Part shown: positions 15,720 to 25,911 of the stretch, in pieces | How positions within the stretch are numbered: position 1 is the stretch's first letter | Layout of the letters: each line of letters starts with the position of its first letter | Source of the DNA: Paulinella micropora | Taxonomy: Eukaryota > Cercozoa > Imbricatea > Euglyphida > Paulinellidae | Assembly (NCBI GenBank): GCA_019918135.1 | Contig: WBZZ01000074.1 | Location: forward strand, 41,001 to 105,000 | Length of the DNA: 64,000 bases | Direction: 5' to 3' | Translations under genes and position numbers: made by a program | Notes under the pieces: model-generated | The model's input: the letters and a program-made list of their open reading frames with translations, nothing else | Database searches by the model: none | Told to the model about the DNA's origin: nothing

Positions 15720-18700
15720 TCATAATTCATTTGATAGTCCAATATCGTTCAAGCAGGTGGCACGACTTAAAGCAACATATAACAAATTCATTGACAGTAG
15801 GTCTAGATTTATCCACACTGGTGTTGTTCGGCCTTGTGAGCAGTGGATGGTGGATGAGAATGTCGGCTGGATGTCAGCATACGGTTTCTTGTCTGGTATC
15901 GTTTTTTCTATCAAATTTCTGCTCAATATTGTCAATCGTAATGAATATATGTTCTTTGGTATCTCTAGTAATAGTGTGAATATCGCCGTTATGAACAACC
16001 TTTGTATTACAACGAAACACTACCTGATGACCCGTTTTAAGCGGTTTAGTTTGTAGCATTTTGTTATTGCTTTCGTGAACATTGTTGTTAGAGTGGTGTA
16101 ATATTAAAGGTGGGTTTTTGTCAGTCGGTTTAGGGTGTGGCTTAACTTGCTTATTGAGAGCATCTAATTCTTCAAGTGTTAGTATATTAGGTAGGCATTC
16201 TTTTGCTCTGTGTTGGCTAAGCTCATTACCGCCGACCTTGTAATAGTCTTCTACCTTATTTAATATAGATTGTAGAACTAGGTCTTTGGCCTGTCTATAA
16301 TTTGTATCAAGATTTATTTTTGTAAATAGCTTGAAAGTTTTTGACTTGTGGAATGGTTCTGATGTTGGGTCTGGGCAAGGAAGCTGTGCTAAGTGGCCGA
16401 ATAAGATGATAGATACACCGCCGAATGGTCTGTTGATTTTGGTATATTTTCTGAGCATATGGTCCAGACTTTCTAAATTCTTGGAGGTAAGCATAGAAAC
16501 GTCATCAATGGTTATTCTGTGGTTGATGGCTTCTTCGCCTACTGGTATCGGTAGCGGTAGTCTATGATATAGCATTGTTAGTATTTTTTGGAGTGTATAT
16601 TCAGAATTAATAACTTGGCGGGCATTGTGTGTCATAGCGGTTGATAAAGTCTTTTTGTCTTTGAAATGTGTGTTAGTGTATTTTGATGGTTGACCAGTTA
16701 GGTATTTAATCATTTCAGATTTACCCGTTCCAGCTTTGCCGTGAATGAGTAATAATTATTGTTCTGGTAAAGGCACTTTTTCGTCTTTGGTGCTATAATC
16801 TGGAAGCTCTGTATCCTCAAAGGCTGAGAACTCTGGATATTGTTTATGTGGTGTTTCTAAGAATTTTTGTAATGGTAGTATGTCTTTGAAACCGCTATGT
16901 CGCTGGTATGTTATTCGTGGTTCGCCATTTATGTAGGAAACGAAACAAGTCATATTAAGTTGTGGTGCTATGAACTCGTCCTGTTCTAAAACCTCGGGAC
17001 GAAATTCTTTTCCTGTTTTCATATATTCACCTTCGTATGCGATACTGTCTGTATTAGAATATAACAAAGTCCGCCCAGTATTTACAAGCTTTAACATTTG
17101 GTTATGAAGAACTATCTTTTGGTATGGTAGCACATAGCCAGTTAAATGAGACATTTGAAATATGTTGTCTGTTGGGTTTGTATCTTGGTATGTGTATATC
17201 ATTCGCTCTGGTAGTAGGTCGTCCTTCATTTCGGCATACTTACTTTTATCGTATTTAACTCGTTTCAGGAACAATAACCTATATCCTTTTTCTTTCATCA
17301 TAAAATGTATTCGCTCGTTGTATGTTTTTGAAATAGTAGATACTTGCTGAGTTCGGTGTATGTTAGTATTGAGAGAGCCTACTAGTAAGTTGGTTGCTTT
17401 GGCTAAGGTGTCGTGTTCAAAGCCAGGCTTATCAAAGTAATAATCTTGTATATTTGATATGTGTTCTGAGAAGGTTTTGAAAGGGTTGAAGTGGTCGTCT
17501 GCTAGATAGCACCTCTTAATAAATATTTTAACCCCTTGGTCAAACATATACAACAATGCGGGTATGGGTTGGCATTGGGTTCCCTTTGTGGTGTAGCCGT
17601 TGAAGAAGGTTGGCACTGTAAGTAAAGTCTGGTCGTAATCAAAAACAGCATAACCGTGTAGATGTTTAAGTTTGTTGTAGTATTCTTGTGTCATATTCTG
17701 GTTTATATTAATTATGTTGCGAGGAGCAATCGGGTATTCATTGAAGTGTGATGACATTTCTCCTAGATTACCTAACGAAGCATTTGTATAAGCTTTTACC
17801 ATATCAATCTGGTGTATCTTGTTGGGGTTTTTGGTGTGATGTTTAAAGATATGATGAGGGTATTTGACGAGATTTCACATGCCTTAGTATGTTGGGTTCC
17901 GTAATTTGTGTATGGAACTTAGGTTTATGTTTTTCTATGAGAGTATATATAAATAATTGTTTGAAGTATGATGGTAATGACCAAGCGGGAGTATCTTTGG
18001 GAACGAATGATGCATGTTTGAAACGGTCTAAGCATTTGTAGTTGAGTTTGTTTTCTTTATCTACTATTCCTACAATATTTCCAGATTGGTCTGTCATTGA
18101 ATAGCACTCCTTATGTTCTAATTCAAGTTTGGTTTGTATATTGTTGAGTTCTTCCTGTGATATCCATTTGTTCTCGTATTGGTTCGTAGATAGTTTCACG
18201 TTGCTGGTGCTGTGGTTAGTAGCATATTGAGGCCGCGGCTCTGGTATGTTTTCGTTAATATCGTATAATAGCTCGATAGATTTAATGTGTTGGATACAGA
18301 TGTCTTTTTGTTTTCCTTGTATTAATGTGGCATGATAATCGTTGCATCTGATTATTATCTGTTTTGGGTAATCCTTAGTAGATGCTCTCCATACCAAATT
18401 CATACCATCAAATACATAAATCCTACATCGGATGAAGTCTTCCATTTCGTCAATGTCCTTTGCTGTGGCATATTTGATATCCTTAAATCTATCTAGTATC
18501 ACACTATCTCGTTTTCGTTTTCTGTTGTTTGGGTTTGGAAAGTCTTTCATAATGCATTCTAGCACACAGTTTATTTCACCCTGTGCCATTGGTATAACAA
18601 TATGATTTTGCGGATTAACTTGGTCAATTGTAATGACTTTAAGGTCTTTGTCTTCTCTTTGTTCATACCATCTGGCCTGCCGTTCTACAAAGTTTCTAAC

Positions 18701-19021
18701 AGTATTGATTGTTCGCTTCAATACATTAGCTTGGTATATTCCTCTGATTGGTCCATAATATCCTTCATAATCCAGATGAACGAGATAGCTTGTATTTGGG
18801 TTTAGCTCTTGGAGACGAGCTTCTCATCCTGGAGCATATGGTATAACGAGTGAGCCTTGTCTGCCGACGAGTTCGGGGTGGTAATCTGTTAATCTGTTTA
18901 TAATCCGTAGTGCGGTTGGAGTGGTAATGCGATACCATCTTCTTTTGTCTCTTTCTCTGATGTAGTCTCCTCGTCGCTCAATTCTGTAGAGCGGAAATAG
19001 TTCTGGTTGGTATTGGTCCAT
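15720..19021 (-). pseudogene. Fused inactivated family B DNA polymerase and SF1 (Pif1-like) helicase, four breaks
   Basis: One gene runs from the Met at 19,021 to 15,720. The order is an N-terminal region (19,021 to about 17,870), a PolB palm region with IDMVKAYTN near 17,805 (motif A) and YSNTDSIAY near 17,050 (motif C), then the helicase with Walker A GKAGTGKS near 16,730, IDDVSML (motif II), GHLAQLPCP where Pif1 helicases have GDxxQLPP, TNYRQA, and IHCSQGRT...VALSRA at the end. Motif C has Asn in place of the first catalytic Asp, in line with the inactivated polymerase reported for this fusion in Polintons and PLVs. Breaks: TGA at 18,824-18,826, a frameshift near 17,868, TAA at 16,756-16,758 between polymerase and helicase, and a frameshift at an A6 run near 15,904. 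The first three segments can otherwise be followed by frame. Confidence 0.85.
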
Positions 19022-19129
19022 TGTATATAGATAGGCAGGATAAATTTTTTGAAAAATAATTATTTAATGCTTTACATATATATATTATTTATTTAGATGT
19101 AAAATATTTTACCGATAAAAAATTTTTGA

Positions 19130-19333
19130 TTAATTTGACTTACTCAGTCGCTCTTCTAACTCCTGTATCTTCTTTTTGTATTCTTCTATATCTTGTGTAT
19201 ATTGTATTAACTTCTGTGCGTTGGCTCGCCGTTCTTCGTTTAATCTAGCTTTATTACTGTAATAGTATGCGAGAGCTTTCTCATTATTCCTTTTTCTCCT
19301 TTCATCTCCTTCATATATCTTCGGTCGTGGCAT
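19130..19333 (-). CDS. Short basic coiled-coil protein
   Basis: A 67-residue protein beginning MPRPKIYEGDERRKRNNEKA, with a basic stretch followed by heptad-like Leu/Ile spacing (YTQDIEEYKKKIQELEERL). The shape resembles a mini bZIP, with a basic region and a short zipper. Similar small proteins are frequent in giant viruses and their relatives. A DNA-binding role is a reasonable guess only. Confidence 0.5.
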   Translation of the reverse strand: MPRPKIYEGDERRKRNNEKALAYYYSNKARLNEERRANAQKLIQYTQDIEEYKKKIQELEERLSKSN

Positions 19334-19379
19334 GTCTTATATATATGTAATATTATTTTTATAAATGTAAATAATTATT

Positions 19380-19470
19380 TAATAATACGACCACACGACT
19401 CTTTGTGTTTTGTTAAAGTTATGTTATCAATTATTACCATAGAGCAATATTGACACCGTGCTATTAACGA
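19380..19470 (-). pseudogene. Decayed single C2HC finger
   Basis: The minus strand encodes CQYCSMVIIDNITLTKH and a following Cys in one frame, closely resembling the finger CIYCSKVINNNITLRIH of the next gene. No start or flanking frame remains, so it is probably a duplicated finger cut loose from that gene. Confidence 0.45.
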
Positions 19471-19487
19471 TTGTGTTATCAATACAT

Positions 19488-20185
19488 TTAATAGTTCGGG
19501 CCCATAACGGTCGTTTTGTATTGTTCTAATAATGAGGTAGCTTCTTTATTTCGTTTAATGTTACCACATCGCAATTCGTGTATTCTTAAAGTTATGTTAT
19601 TATTTATTACCTTAGAGCAATATATACATTTCTTATCTGGTAATTTGTATTCTTTTGGCTGTAATGTTTCGGGGATTGGTGGTGCTATTGGTATAGGATG
19701 CTTTCGCTTTGTGTGTTGAATTAGACTATCTCGTCTCATTTCCATATCACATCGCTGGCATTTGACTTTTTCTGCTTGTCGTTTTCTTTCATATTCTCGT
19801 TTCTTTTGTTTTCTTTCTTCGCTTAATATCCTTTTTTATTTTCGTGTATTTCTTTGATATGTATATTTAGATAGTCTCGCCTCATTTCTTTATCACATTG
19901 CGGACATTTAATTTTTCTAGCTTTTTCGGGTTGTCGTTTTCTATCATATTCTTTTTTATATGTTTTTTGTTCAGGAGTCAATATTTGTTTGTGTGTTTTC
20001 GCATATTCATTCTGGTATTTTTTACAGCATTCCTTACAGTAGTTTCTATTAGCATATGAATTTTCTGGGGTTCTTACAACTTTACAATTTCTACATACCT
20101 TTAAGCATTCATCACACATTATATATGTATGTCCTCGTAATGATATCCGTCGGTATCCTTTCTTGTCGCAATATTCGCAATTCAT
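19488..20185 (-). CDS. Multi-zinc-finger protein with duplicated modules (frameshifted)
   Basis: Starting at 20,185 the protein has a treble-clef pair (CEYCDKKG, then CDECLKVCRNCK) and a CKECCKKY segment, then two copies of a module made of a basic helix and a C2H2 finger: KIKCPQCDKEMRRDYL near 19,895 and KVKCQRCDMEMRRDSL near 19,750, followed by CIYCSKVINNN near 19,630. The present frame stops at 19,823 but a one-base shift at the A6 run near 19,829 lets the second module continue, so the two open segments are most likely one gene of about 230 residues. It is the outermost gene on the right side of the PLV. A regulatory or DNA-binding role is inferred. Confidence 0.6.
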
Positions 20186-20578
20186 TTTTTATAAATAATG
20201 GTGTGTAATGTTTAGATAATAATTGAAACTAAACGACACAAAAAGAAAAAGGTCATATTAGATTTGTAGTATTTCCTTTTTTTATTTCGGGGACCAAAGG
20301 GCCGAAATGGTCATCGCAATGCGGTATGTCGTAAATTGCGGACGAATTTGCCGTTTCTTTATTTTTTACACGAAGTCGCGAATTTCGTGGGATTGGATTT
20401 TCTTTTTTTCCTCGGTTGCTCGTTTTTCGTGTTTTTGTGGGATATGTGTAAAAACGGGGATTTAGGGTAAAATCTCTTAATACGACTAACTTTGTAAAAA
20501 ATGGCAAACGATAGCAAAATTCAAAACGAAAAGGGGGGGGGAGCCTTTGGATCACTCCCCCTTTTCATCCTTGTTTTT
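20186..20578. other. Non-coding right terminal region of PLV with GC-capped palindrome
   Basis: No credible gene is seen. The region ends in an inverted repeat: GAAAAG and a G-run ending in AG (20,528-20,543) faces CTCCCCCTTTTC (20,555-20,566). This is where a PLV terminal repeat would be expected, but the partner end is outside the window. Confidence 0.5.
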
Positions 20579-20617
20579 TGAAGGTGTCCTACACTGAAGG
20601 ACAGATACCGCAAAAGG

Positions 20618-21810
20618 ATGCCGCCGAACGGAAACCTGAAGGCGAATGGGATCCAGAAGCCGAGTGGTAACGGAAGCGCAACTCAAACTAACGCTAGGCC
20701 GGGGGACAAGGCTGGCGGAAAGAAAGCCAACAACGGTATGCAGGCCGTGTCGTGTCTGGCAGTGACGCCCAACGAAATGGAAGTCCCGAGAACGATGGAG
20801 GCTTACTTGGCGCCAGCTGCGGATGGGGGAGGCCTCGTGGAGGTTGGGCGGAAAGGAGACGAGAGGAAGCAGGCGTATGCGTTTATGGCTGCTCCTGCCC
20901 CGATGTTGTTCATTGGAGAAGAGGAGGGGGACGAGCCAGGTGAAACGTATAATGGCAAAGTAAATATCGCTGACTTTTGGACGTGCTTTAACAACGCCTG
21001 CTTGAGCGAACTACGTTACTGGAAATGGTTTTACAATTTCAAAGTGGTACCAGCTGACTGGGAATCGTATGTCAAGGGGCTCGAAAAGGAGGTCGGACTG
21101 GAAGGACCGGAGGCGATACTAAAGAGAGTCCCAAGGGAATGCGAATTCTGTGCAATAACAGCGACTAAGAAGTGTGGCCACTGCAAGCTGGTCTACTACT
21201 GCGCAGATGGTGTCAGGCGCAGGACTGGAAAACCCACAAGGTTTTCTGCAAGCTAACTCAGACGGATGGCCTCAAGTCGACATGGAAGGCGGTGCTGGAG
21301 AATGAAGCGTCTGCTCCGAGACGAGAGTATGGTGGGCATGCGTCGACCATCGCGGTGATGAGGGCGGACTTGGCGTACCAGAGGATGCTTCGCTTCTTTC
21401 ACGAGGCACCGGAACCGGGGAAGACGGGACAGATGCAGAGGTACAATCGAGATCTAAGAATGAAGCCAACGGCGGAAATGGTTGAGTGGATCGACGTTAG
21501 TTGGGAAGCTCTGATGCAAGCGTTGGACATGGCGATAAATGACAACGAAAGAATGATACTGCGAGAAATAGCGCGACAATTTCCCACCGCCGTATGCTAT
21601 TGCGACGGAAGAGAAGAAGACAGTGACTGCGACTCTACCTGTATCCGGTGGAGAAAGGGAGGACCAGATGGGTCCGCAAGTGGTTGTACGACGTGTGCAA
21701 GGGCAAGGACAAGCATCTACGTTGACGGAAAGGGTGGTAGGGACGTGGGACGAGATGAAGACTACCATCACAGTAGGAATGGGGATGGAAGAAAGGCCGT
21801 CGATCAATGA
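20618..21810 (+). pseudogene. Copia-1 MYND-finger region of Gag-Pol
   Basis: The segment corresponds to the Copia-3 region at 58,840-59,927. It contains CEFCAITATKKCGHCKLVYYC followed, after a one-base shift near 21,207, by WCQAQDWKTHKVFC. Together these are the cysteine and histidine positions of a MYND zinc finger. An alpha-helical stretch follows (MRADLAYQRMLRFFHEA). The shift splits the finger between two frames (20,618-21,256 and 21,172-21,810). MYND domains normally mediate protein-protein contacts; their place in a retrotransposon is unexplained. Confidence 0.75.
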
Positions 21811-22186
21811 AGACGAAGCTGGGGGAGAGGAGAACGAGGAAGAGAGAAAGCCGCCAAACACACCAGTTGATGATGAGCCTGCCAGCATGATGGCAGATGG
21901 AGGGGGAGAAGAGAACGACAGGAGGGCGATAAACCTGAATAGTGGATCAACGAAGCACCTGGTGCCGGATGCCTCGATGTTACGGAACAAGGAAGATGAG
22001 GAGCTGGGCCTCAGGGGCATAGATGGACCTACAAGGGCAACGGCGATGGGCAAGATGATGTTCGTTGGTGTGTCGGGAGAGGGAGTACCACAGGAGGTGA
22101 CGATGGGCGAAACCTACTGCCTTGAAACGCTGGACAGGGTGCTCTTCTCGGCTGGCCAGCTACAGAAAAGGGATACGCAATTGTGA
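21811..22186 (+). pseudogene. Copia-1 aspartic protease
   Basis: The protease core reads NLNSGSTKHLVPD near 21,935, where Copia-3 has YLDSGSTKHLVPD. The catalytic Asp is thus replaced by Asn, a single G-to-A change. The block GETYCLETLDRVLFSAGQLQ closes the domain. The frame then shifts near 22,180 into the pre-integrase region. Confidence 0.7.
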
Positions 22187-24939
22187 TGCAGGATGACGGT
22201 TTCTTCGTTACGAAGAAGAGAATTGACCTGCGCCCCAGTGAGAAAATATTGGTAGGGGACTTCGATCCGGAGACCTGCCAGTATAGATTTAAGACTGTGC
22301 GACAAGAAGGCAACAAGGAGAGTGGGGGTTCACCTTATCCGTGCTATCCCTCTGCATTCTGGACCACGTCGATGAATCCTGCAACGAAAGTGGACATGGG
22401 TGGTCTGCATGACATATTCCATTTCGGTGACACTTGGCGCGACAGTTTGTAAAGATGAATAATATAACCCTGAGTGGAAAGGGTTCGGTGGGGGCCCACG
22501 ACTGTACATCGTGTCAGACAACCAAGATAAGGAAGCACTCCAACTACATGGGTGCGTCTCTCGGTCTGCGAGAAAGCTGGCGAGGATTGGAGTGGAGATG
22601 GGACGGGAAGGATCATGTTCCCTATGTATGGGGAAACACCCTATTGCAACGTGTTCGTGGACAATGTCACCGGGCTACTGAAGAACCACTGGTGCAAGAC
22701 AAGGGACCAGAAGGCCACCCTGGAGCAGGTGAAGCAGCTGCAAGCCTGGTCTGAGACCCAGACTGGGAATCGGATGAAAAAGTTTCGTACGGACAAAGAG
22801 TGGGTTGCTACAGGGATAAAGGAACATTTGAAGCAAACTGGGGTTGAACGTCACCTGCCTGTGAGGAATGATCCCAACAAGGATGCCTACGCCGAGGCGG
22901 GGATTAAGTGGTGTTTGGGCTGGCGACGACTTTGCTGGTTGCAAGGTCTGTACCGTTTTACTTTCTACCGCTGTCAGTCAACTATGCGGTGTTTCTACTC
23001 AACCTTCAAGGGAGGAAAGGGACAACTGTGTCGAGGCATGAGGCTTTCTACGGGCGACCACCCCCTCACTACTCTATGCTGCACCCCTTTGGTTGCTTGT
23101 GCGTCATGTACAAGGAAGGAAAGAAGGGAGAGGAAAAGGGGGAGCCTGGGGTATTTATGGGTCAACGTGGAACAATCTGCATATCTGGTGTGGAGTTTCT
23201 ACGAAAGGAAGCTCAAGCCGACTGCTGATATAATGGTGCGTGACCCAAAGGTGCATGGTTGGCCAACTCTCTACCCAACGAGCAAAGTGGCGACTTCGTT
23301 TCAGCGCTCGTTTCACGATACTGGGGTTGCTCGGGAAAAAAGTGGCGAATGTAGCGGTAATCCCGGAAAATTTTTTACAGATGACGAGTGGGCGGTTGTA
23401 AAAGGTCTAACGGAAGACGTCGTCGAAGTTGAAGAGTTGCCGAGCAATGGTCTGCCAGTAACGGCGACGGGTCAGGGAGGCGTTGGCGGGGTTGGTGGGG
23501 ACGCTGGGGTTGTCCAACTGATACAAGGGGACGAAGGGGTAGCGAAGGATGAAGGAGCAGCAGTGGTCAGGAGAGCAAAAGGAAAGGTGGGGGGCAGAGG
23601 GAGTGCTCCCAGTTCTTCAGTCCTTCGAGCAGAGAATAGGAGGAACAGGAATGGTGTCCCAGTGGCATGGGATGGGGGAGCTGTGTTGGAATCAAATATA
23701 GTGGCTCAACCAAGAAACAGGGAACGTACTAGGCCAGGCAACTTTAGGTCTGGGGCGTTTATGGTGACTGTGGCGGTTCCGTATCGTGAGGCGACGGCCT
23801 CAGGGAAGTTCAATGAGTCTAGGTTTGCAGACACTGACAAGCACTTACGACTGGGGGCAATAGTTGAGCGTCACAGGTCGGAGAAGCCACCTGGGGAGCC
23901 CCTTGTGCCGACAAGGTTCGTCGACTTTGAGAAGAGAGAGACAATGGACGGGCCAATGGTTGAGGCAAAGTCGCGGATTGCTGGAATTGCTTTTTTGCAG
24001 CCTTTCTGGCAGTACGACAGGGTTGATCTACCTACGTGTAAGGTAGAGCTGGTGTGGTTAACGTGTGCGTTGGCCGTGCTACAGGACATGGATATATTTA
24101 GCATGGACGAGGAGAGCGGGTTCCCTAATGCACGTCTGAGAGTGCCGGTGTGGTTGAAGCCGCCAGCAGGATCTGTACCTCCATATACGGTATGGGAGGC
24201 GATTGGGGGAGTGAACGGTTTGAAACCTTCAGGTCATATTTACTGGAACGACAGGGTAGTACCGACCCAGACGAAGATGGGGTTTAGCCAGAGCATAGTC
24301 GATCCGGTGCTGTTTGGGAGGATCCATGAGGGAACGGGGAAAACAGAGATACTAATATATCACGTGGATGACAATATACATGCGGCAGCAACCACAGAAA
24401 GCAGGCAAGAGTATGTCCAGTCTCTGAACCGTGAATGGGGAAACGTGAAAGACTTGGGCATGGTTAAGGAATTCTTGTCAATCGAGTTTGAGATCCAGAG
24501 GCCTGGAGGGGTGTATGCGATTACGTTGCTGCAGAGGCAGTACATTGACACGTTAACGGTGAGGTTCAAGAAAAGTGATGGAAGGCAGTGGATGCCGGCG
24601 AAGACGCCTTGGCTACCGGAAGGCTCGAAGATGGAGCCTGCGTTGTTGAGTTATGAACCGCAGGAGATTGTAGGAAGCTTCATCTATCTGAAGGCGAGTA
24701 TACCGGAGGCAACTCTTGCGATAGCTTGTATTGCTGAGCATCAGGCCAGCAAGGAGAAGTTCGATTATTGTGCAGCCGAACAGCTTCTTCGATACTTCCT
24801 GTACGTCAGGAACAAGGGGGTCAGGTTCTCTTCCAACGGAAATAGGGTATTGCAGGCTGACTCAGACTCGTCACTGGGAAACGGTGTGAAGATGTACTCT
24901 CGTACAGGGGGGTGGTGTTTTTGGCAGGGGGGCCGGTAG
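22183..24939 (+). pseudogene. Copia-1 integrase and reverse transcriptase
   Basis: The pre-integrase zinc region (22,183-22,530) contains DIFHFGDT and CTSCQTTKIRKH, with a frame change near 22,440. The integrase core has FRTDKEW near 22,790 and NDPNKDAYAEAG near 22,870, the second Asp and the Glu of the DDE triad. RT begins about 23,820 (ESRFADTDKHLRLGAIV) and contains FSMDEESGFPNARL (motif A) and LIYHVDDNIHAA (catalytic box, HVDD rather than YVDD) near 24,360. The main frame is open from 22,552 to 24,939, but frame changes around 22,915 and 23,160 scramble parts of the integrase. Confidence 0.75.
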
Positions 24940-25339
24940 CAATACGAGCAACTACTCAGAAACACCTTGCGACAGGGACGCAAGAAAGCGAAACCTATGC
25001 TGCGTTCGAGGTACTGCGTGATATGGAAGCGGTGATGAATGTGGTGCGCTCCCTGCCGTGGTCTGATGCGAACCCGCTGAAGAAGGAGTTGATGGCGGTG
25101 CCAGTGCTGAGGGTGGACAATCAAGCAACGGTGAGCACGGCCCTAACTCTGTGTTTGGTAAACGGCTTCGCCATATTGCGTTGAGGCACTATCACATTAC
25201 AGAGGCGATACGGAAGGGGGAGGTGGAAGTCACTTGGACGCCCTCAGATGACAATCGCGCTGATATCTTATTTAAGAAGATAGTCAGCCCGTCGGTATTC
25301 AAGCGTGGGGCGGATCGCCTGACAGGACACTCTATTTGA
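24912..25339 (+). pseudogene. Copia-1 RNase H
   Basis: ADSDSSLGN near 24,860 carries the first acidic residue, then the frame shifts at a G-run near 24,915. GTQESETYAAFEVLRDME and VDNQATVSTA supply the remaining active-site residues, and a further shift near 25,150 precedes the C-terminal HYHITEAIRKGEV and TWTPSDDNRADIL. The last codons end 83 bases before the 3' LTR. Confidence 0.75.
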
Positions 25340-25422
25340 CTCTTTCATTATGTGTTAGAGATAAGTAGATAGTAAGTATAACGGGTAGATTGTATTCTTA
25401 CGTCCTGTTGAATTAGGGGGAG

Positions 25423-25721
25423 CTTTGTACCAACTTCATTGCTAGAATAGAATTGGTATTTATAATTCATTAGGCCGTACATTTACACAATTGAGGACTG
25501 AGACAATTATTGATAGGACTGACACTGGTCACTGGACTTGAATAATTTTGTTTAGACTGATCACGCCACTTGCAGTAATCAGGTCAGGACACGCGTCTTC
25601 AGATCGCGCCTTTTCTGTACCTCAATCTATGTTTTAGTAAAGTATCTCAGATTTGCCAAACTAAGCAAGTCACAAAGTGCTCCGGTCTTTGACACCGTTC
25701 TTGTCAAGTATTAATACAAAG
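25423..25721 (+). repeat. Copia-1 3' LTR (299 bp) with CTTTG...CAAAG ends
   Basis: A polypurine tract (TTAGGGGGAG) ends at 25,422. The LTR starts CTTTGTACC and ends AATACAAAG, the same size as the Copia-3 LTRs. It is followed directly by ACAGTCATAT, the interior of the Copia-2 LTR. Confidence 0.85.
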
Positions 25722-25911
25722 ACAGTCATATATTGCTTTATTATTAGTCTTGCAATTACCCTAATCTATTCATTGTTATTACCATTAAAGTATTTCAGTT
25801 CTCGCATATCCTGAGAACCACGAAGTGGTCCTTTCCGGTTATCAACTGTTCTATTATAATACTACAAGTTTATCCATTCAAGGAGGGTTAATACATTCAT
25901 TTATTCCATCA
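25722..25911 (+). repeat. Copia-2 5' LTR, 3' part only
   Basis: The sequence matches 33,469-33,652 with a few differences, including a short indel near 25,853. The first 146 bp of the LTR are missing here because Copia-1 ends at 25,721. It ends CCATCA, and TGGTTATGAGCG follows at once, a likely tRNA primer-binding site starting with TGG. Confidence 0.85.

Larger units (their letters stand above)
1..20578. mobile_element. Integrated polinton-like virus (PLV), left end outside window
   Basis: The block is strikingly AT-rich and gene-dense compared with the GC-richer sequence that begins near 20,579. It encodes the PLV hallmark set: integrase, A32-like ATPase, adenain-like protease, penton, major capsid protein and a fused inactivated PolB-SF1 helicase. 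The fusion is a published signature of Polintons, PLVs, Tlr1 elements and transpovirons. The right boundary is set where similarity to the Copia-1/Copia-3 family begins. The left terminus and any terminal inverted repeat lie before position 1, so neither total length nor target duplication can be read here. Integration, not contamination, is supported by the junction falling inside a retrotransposon coding region. Confidence 0.9.
20579..25721 (+). mobile_element. Copia-1: Ty1/copia retrotransposon, 5' half missing at PLV junction
   Basis: Similarity to Copia-3 starts at about 20,579, matching Copia-3 near 58,800 just after its CCHC knuckle. From there the internal order is MYND finger, protease, integrase, reverse transcriptase, RNase H and a 3' LTR. 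Gag and 5' LTR are absent from the window. The 3' LTR is followed immediately by the interior of the Copia-2 LTR. Many frameshifts mark it as inactive. Confidence 0.85.

Noticed and set aside
132..18826. Alternative genetic code or stop-codon recoding in the PLV
   Set aside because: In-frame TGA and TAA both occur, at single sites in genes that also have frameshifts, while TGA, TAA and TAG all end other viral genes naturally. Point mutations explain this more simply.
1..20578. Virophage or giant-virus fragment instead of PLV
   Set aside because: The fused inactivated polymerase-helicase and the overall gene set fit PLVs; no virophage-specific primase-helicase or giant-virus polymerase is present.
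25423..25721. LTR of Copia-1 starting at TGTACC
   Set aside because: Target duplicates around Copia-3 place the start three bases earlier at CTTTG with a matching inverted end.
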